8,031 nucleotides of DNA, from NCBI GenBank assembly GCA_036272815.1, contig DATAYA010000043.1, positions 1 to 8,031 of the forward strand, read 5' to 3'. The stretch comes from DATAYA01 sp036272815. GTDB taxonomy: Bacteria; Pseudomonadota; Alphaproteobacteria; Acetobacterales; Acetobacteraceae. Of this stretch, positions 6,454 through 8,031 are shown piece after piece. How positions within the stretch are numbered: the first letter of the stretch is position 1; every line of letters begins with the position of its first letter. The notes below the pieces were generated by a model, which saw only the letters and a list, made by a program, of their open reading frames with translations, made no database searches and was not told the DNA's origin. A program made the position numbers and the translations under genes.

Positions 6454-7256
6454 TGACGGGACTCGCGATCGGGTGGACCCATGCCGGCACCTCGGCGCTG
6501 GCGGCGTTTCTTGCATCCCTGGTGGAGTTCACCGAGGCGATGACGGTGGTGCTCGCGGTGGGGGCGGTGCGCGGCTGGCGCGGGGCGGTGATCGGCAGCA
6601 TTGCCGGGCTGGCGGCGCTGCTGGTCCTGGTGGCCGTGCTCGGGCCGGCGCTGACGCGCATCCCGCTCGGGCTGGTGCAGGTCGCGGTCGGCGGGCTGCT
6701 GCTGCTGTTCGGCCTGCGCTGGCTGCGCAAGGCGGCGCTGCGCTCGGCCGGCGTGATCGCGCTGCGCGACGAGACGGAAATCTACGCCACGCAGACGGCG
6801 ACGCTGCGCGCGCACGGGGTGGCCGCCGGCGGCTGGGACCGGGTCGCGGTCTCGACCTCGTTCAAGATCGTGCTGCTCGAAGGCGTCGAGGTGGTGTTCA
6901 TCGTGGTCGCGGTCGGCGCCGGCGGCGGCTTGCTGCTGCCGGCCTCGGCGGGCGCGCTGGCGGCGCTGGTGGTGGTCGTGCTGCTCGGCCTGGCCCTGCA
7001 CCGGCCGGTGGCGAGCATCCCGGAGAACACGCTCAAGTTCCTGGTCGGCGTGCTGCTCTCCGCCTTCGGCACGTTCTGGCTGGGCGAGGGCATCGGCGCC
7101 GCGTGGCCGGGCGCGGATTGGAGCCTGCCGGCGCTGATCGTGGGCTATCTCGCGGTCGCGATCGGGGCGGTGGCGCTGGCGCGGATGCAGCGCGGGGCCG
7201 CGGGCGGGGTGGCGGGCAAGGTCGGGGGCAGGGTCGGGGGCAGGGTCGGGGAATGA
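6453..7256 (+). CDS. Polytopic membrane protein with internal duplication, likely transporter; function unknown
   Basis: This 267-residue protein has about seven predicted membrane helices (roughly 13-37, 44-65, 70-92, 135-158, 162-182, 189-212, 224-244), divided 3+3+1 by a charged loop at 93-134. The first half (25-92) and second half (143-212) align with each other. Each starts with an ExxE motif (E25-F-T-E28 and E143-G-V-E146) leading into a VxVAVGA helix. Each then has GxLAALxxxVxLG and an IP motif leading into a GxLLxxFGxxWL helix. It resembles an uncharacterised conserved membrane family that I recall from alphaproteobacteria (possibly COG4280, from memory). The paired acidic helices recall, but do not match, cation transporters such as FTR1 or UPF0016. 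The ATG overlaps the serS stop (TGATG), and the gene ends in an ATGA overlap with a small membrane gene. The Gly/Arg/Val tail (251-267) comes from a 12-bp DNA repeat and is probably not part of the fold. Confidence 0.88.
   Translation: MTGLAIGWTHAGTSALAAFLASLVEFTEAMTVVLAVGAVRGWRGAVIGSIAGLAALLVLVAVLGPALTRIPLGLVQVAVGGLLLLFGLRWLRKAALRSAGVIALRDETEIYATQTATLRAHGVAAGGWDRVAVSTSFKIVLLEGVEVVFIVVAVGAGGGLLLPASAGALAALVVVVLLGLALHRPVASIPENTLKFLVGVLLSAFGTFWLGEGIGAAWPGADWSLPALIVGYLAVAIGAVALARMQRGAAGGVAGKVGGRVGGRVGE
7209..7256 (+). repeat. 12-bp G-rich tandem repeat forming a G-quadruplex motif
   Basis: Four 12-bp units start at 7209, 7221, 7233 and 7245. The two central copies are identical (GTCGGGGGCAGG) and the last is altered so that it ends in the stop codon. 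The G-tracts lie at 7224-7228, 7231-7233, 7236-7240, 7243-7245 and 7248-7251, separated by two-base spacers (CA or TC). This fits the canonical four-tract G-quadruplex rule on the coding (mRNA-like) strand. The motif ends one base before the ATG at 7253. Confidence 0.88.
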
Positions 7257-7462
7257 ACGCGATCCGGGCCGGGTTCGCGGAGCTGGCCGGGCTGTTCGTC
7301 GACGACGGCAGCCTGGCGTTGCTCGCCGTGATCTGGGCGGTGCTGGTCGGGCTCGGGCTGCGGCTGCTGCATGTGCCGCCGGCCAATCTGGCCGGCATCG
7401 TGCTATTCGCGGGTCTGGCCGCGCTGCTGGCGGCAAGCGTCTGGCGGGCCGCGAGGCGCTGA
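7253..7462 (+). CDS. Small two-helix membrane protein, function unknown
   Basis: This 69-residue protein starts at an ATG overlapping the stop of the preceding membrane gene (ATGA). The N-terminal 19 residues (MNAIRAGFAELAGLFVDDGS) look amphipathic, with a VDDGS turn. Two hydrophobic helices follow at about 20-38 and 45-64, joined by HVPPAN, and the C-terminus is basic (WRAARR), so both ends are probably cytoplasmic. The reading frame is open well upstream inside the preceding gene, so the start rests on the overlap and on the fact that the whole predicted protein makes sense as a membrane protein. Coupling and proximity suggest that it works with the upstream transporter-like protein, perhaps as an accessory subunit; this is inference. 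No Shine-Dalgarno sequence is visible, and a G-rich motif immediately precedes the ATG. Confidence 0.75.
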   Translation: MNAIRAGFAELAGLFVDDGSLALLAVIWAVLVGLGLRLLHVPPANLAGIVLFAGLAALLAASVWRAARR

Positions 7463-7546
7463 GGCGGCCGCAGACCAGCCGCGCGGGAACCCGACTCCGG
7501 CGCGGTACTTTCGTATTCGAGGGCGGGGGCAGGTCCGCCGTGCGGG

Positions 7547-7553
7547 GGAGGAG
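7547..7553 (+). promoter_or_regulatory. Strong Shine-Dalgarno sequence for the DUF2934-type gene
   Basis: GGAGGAG at 7547-7553 lies six bases before the ATG at 7560. It is the clearest ribosome-binding site in the window and fixes the start of the small gene, whose frame is otherwise open farther upstream. Confidence 0.8.
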
Positions 7554-7559
7554 TTGCGC

Positions 7560-7829
7560 ATGACGGACGAGTACCGCGATCGCGTGGAGCGGCGGGCCTA
7601 CGAGTTGTGGGAGCGCGACGGCCGCCCCGAGGGGCAGCGTGACAGGCATTGGGCAGAAGCGGAGCGGCAGGTCGCAGCCGAGGCTGCCGGCCAGCAGACC
7701 GGCGGCGCCGGGAGCGCACCGGGCGCGGGGATGGCCGCGAAGGAAGTGGGCGCCGCGAAGTCGCCGAGGCCGGCACGGCAGGCGGCCGCCGCCCGGCCGC
7801 CGCGCAAGGCGGCGCCCGGCAAGCGCTAA
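7560..7829 (+). CDS. DUF2934-type small protein with basic Ala/Pro/Lys tail
   Basis: This is an 89-residue protein of unknown function. Residues about 4-40 match the DUF2934 pattern by eye: RVERRAYELWERDGRPEG, then HWAEAERQV, i.e. RAYxLWExxGRPxG followed by HWxxAE. The remainder (about 41-89) is low-complexity Ala/Gly followed by a basic Arg/Lys/Pro/Ala tail that resembles histone-H1-like extensions, so nucleic-acid contact is possible but unproven. The start is set by a strong GGAGGAG at 7547-7553. A 97-bp gap separates it from the previous gene. A weak promoter-like pair (CCGACT at 7491-7496, TATTCG at 7514-7519, 17-bp spacer) lies in the least GC-rich part of that gap, so it may be its own transcription unit. 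Small DUF2934 genes are common in alphaproteobacteria and often multicopy. Confidence 0.85.
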   Translation: MTDEYRDRVERRAYELWERDGRPEGQRDRHWAEAERQVAAEAAGQQTGGAGSAPGAGMAAKEVGAAKSPRPARQAAAARPPRKAAPGKR

Positions 7830-8031
7830 GGTTTGGCGCCCGATGGAATGATACCAAGCGCTGCCGCCGAGAAAGTCGTGGATGGCCGGCCTTCGCCGGC
7901 CATGACGGGAACGACGAGTACATAGGGCACTTGGAATCGCTTCTCGCACGCCCCCTCGTCATGCTCGGCCCACCGGTCGGCCAAGGCCGCCCGAGGACAG
8001 GCGATGACAGGAAGGATCAGGGCGCAGGGCG
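7830..8031. other. Non-coding tail with palindromic sequence
   Basis: No convincing reading frame starts or continues here on either strand. Besides the palindrome at 7875-7915, a second imperfect inverted repeat is visible: GTCATGCTCGG (7958-7968) pairs with CCGAG (7991-7995) and ATGAC (8004-8008), with GGCC blocks between. An outer pair, CCAAG at 7854-7858 and CTTGG at 7930-7934, brackets the first palindrome. The composition is less strongly coding-like than the rest of the window. Confidence 0.6.
7875..7915 (+). repeat. REP-like palindromic element
   Basis: ATGGCCGGC (7882-7890) and GCCGGCCAT (7895-7903) form a perfect 9-bp stem around a CTTC loop. GTCGT (7875-7879) and ACGAC (7911-7915) extend the symmetry outward across an unpaired bulge. 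GTGGATGGCCGG...CCGGCCATGACG is the style of interspersed intergenic palindrome often seen in GC-rich alphaproteobacteria. There is no T-tract after it, so a simple intrinsic terminator is not supported, although a 3'-end stabilising role for the preceding message is possible. Confidence 0.7.

Noticed and set aside
7486..7517. Possible general-stress (EcfG-type) promoter, GGAAC at 7486-7490 with CGTATT at 7512-7517
   Set aside because: The spacer is 21 bp, longer than expected for this promoter class, and the -10 lacks CGTT.
7882..7903. Intrinsic terminator for the DUF2934-type gene
   Set aside because: The hairpin is strong but no T-tract follows; it fits a REP-like palindrome better.
6417..7949. 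Long minus-strand open frame opposite the membrane genes and the DUF2934-type gene
   Set aside because: Composition is that of an antisense shadow, and it runs through recognised + strand genes and an intergenic palindrome.

Overview
The window is very GC-rich, with G or C at almost every third codon position, and is densely packed with co-oriented genes. Gene content and order (SPOR protein, nagZ, M50 protease, scpA, scpB, tatB, tatC, serS) match the conserved housekeeping locus of Alphaproteobacteria. The protein sequences and the very high GC suggest Rhodospirillales, probably Acetobacteraceae. The genus-level placement is an inference, not a search result. All eleven genes lie on the + strand; the large antisense reading frames are high-GC shadows.

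Layout. Positions 1-522 hold the 3' end of a Pro/Ala-rich SPOR-domain envelope protein. Next come nagZ (peptidoglycan recycling, 547-1539), an M50 site-2-type membrane metalloprotease (1604-2335), and scpA (2322-3128) and scpB (3125-3760), the kleisin and winged-helix partners of the SMC condensin. These genes overlap or nearly abut and probably form one operon. A 66-bp gap carries a plausible promoter placed so that transcription would begin at or next to the tatB start codon. The second group is tatB (3827-4354), tatC (4382-5179), serS (5179-6453), a seven-helix membrane protein of unknown function (6453-7256) and a 69-residue two-helix membrane protein (7253-7462), joined from tatC onward by 1- to 4-nt overlaps or a short gap. 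A separate small DUF2934-type gene (7560-7829) has its own strong Shine-Dalgarno sequence. The last 202 bases are non-coding and contain palindromic, REP-like sequence.

Together the genes serve envelope maintenance (SPOR, NagZ, M50), chromosome segregation (ScpAB), twin-arginine protein export (TatBC) and translation (SerS). No tatA gene lies in the window, although it commonly sits between scpB and tatB.

The most interesting non-routine signals are four. (1) Five perfect-period 17-bp repeats at the nagZ/M50 junction create a chain of six-codon mini-ORFs linked by GTGA stop/start overlaps. (2) The membrane protein after serS shows a clear internal duplication, each half carrying an ExxE helix, which suggests a cation transporter fold; it is coupled to a tiny membrane partner. 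(3) A tight run of five G-tracts, built from a 12-bp repeat, ends one base before the start codon of that partner. (4) Short tandem duplications recur near gene boundaries throughout the locus.
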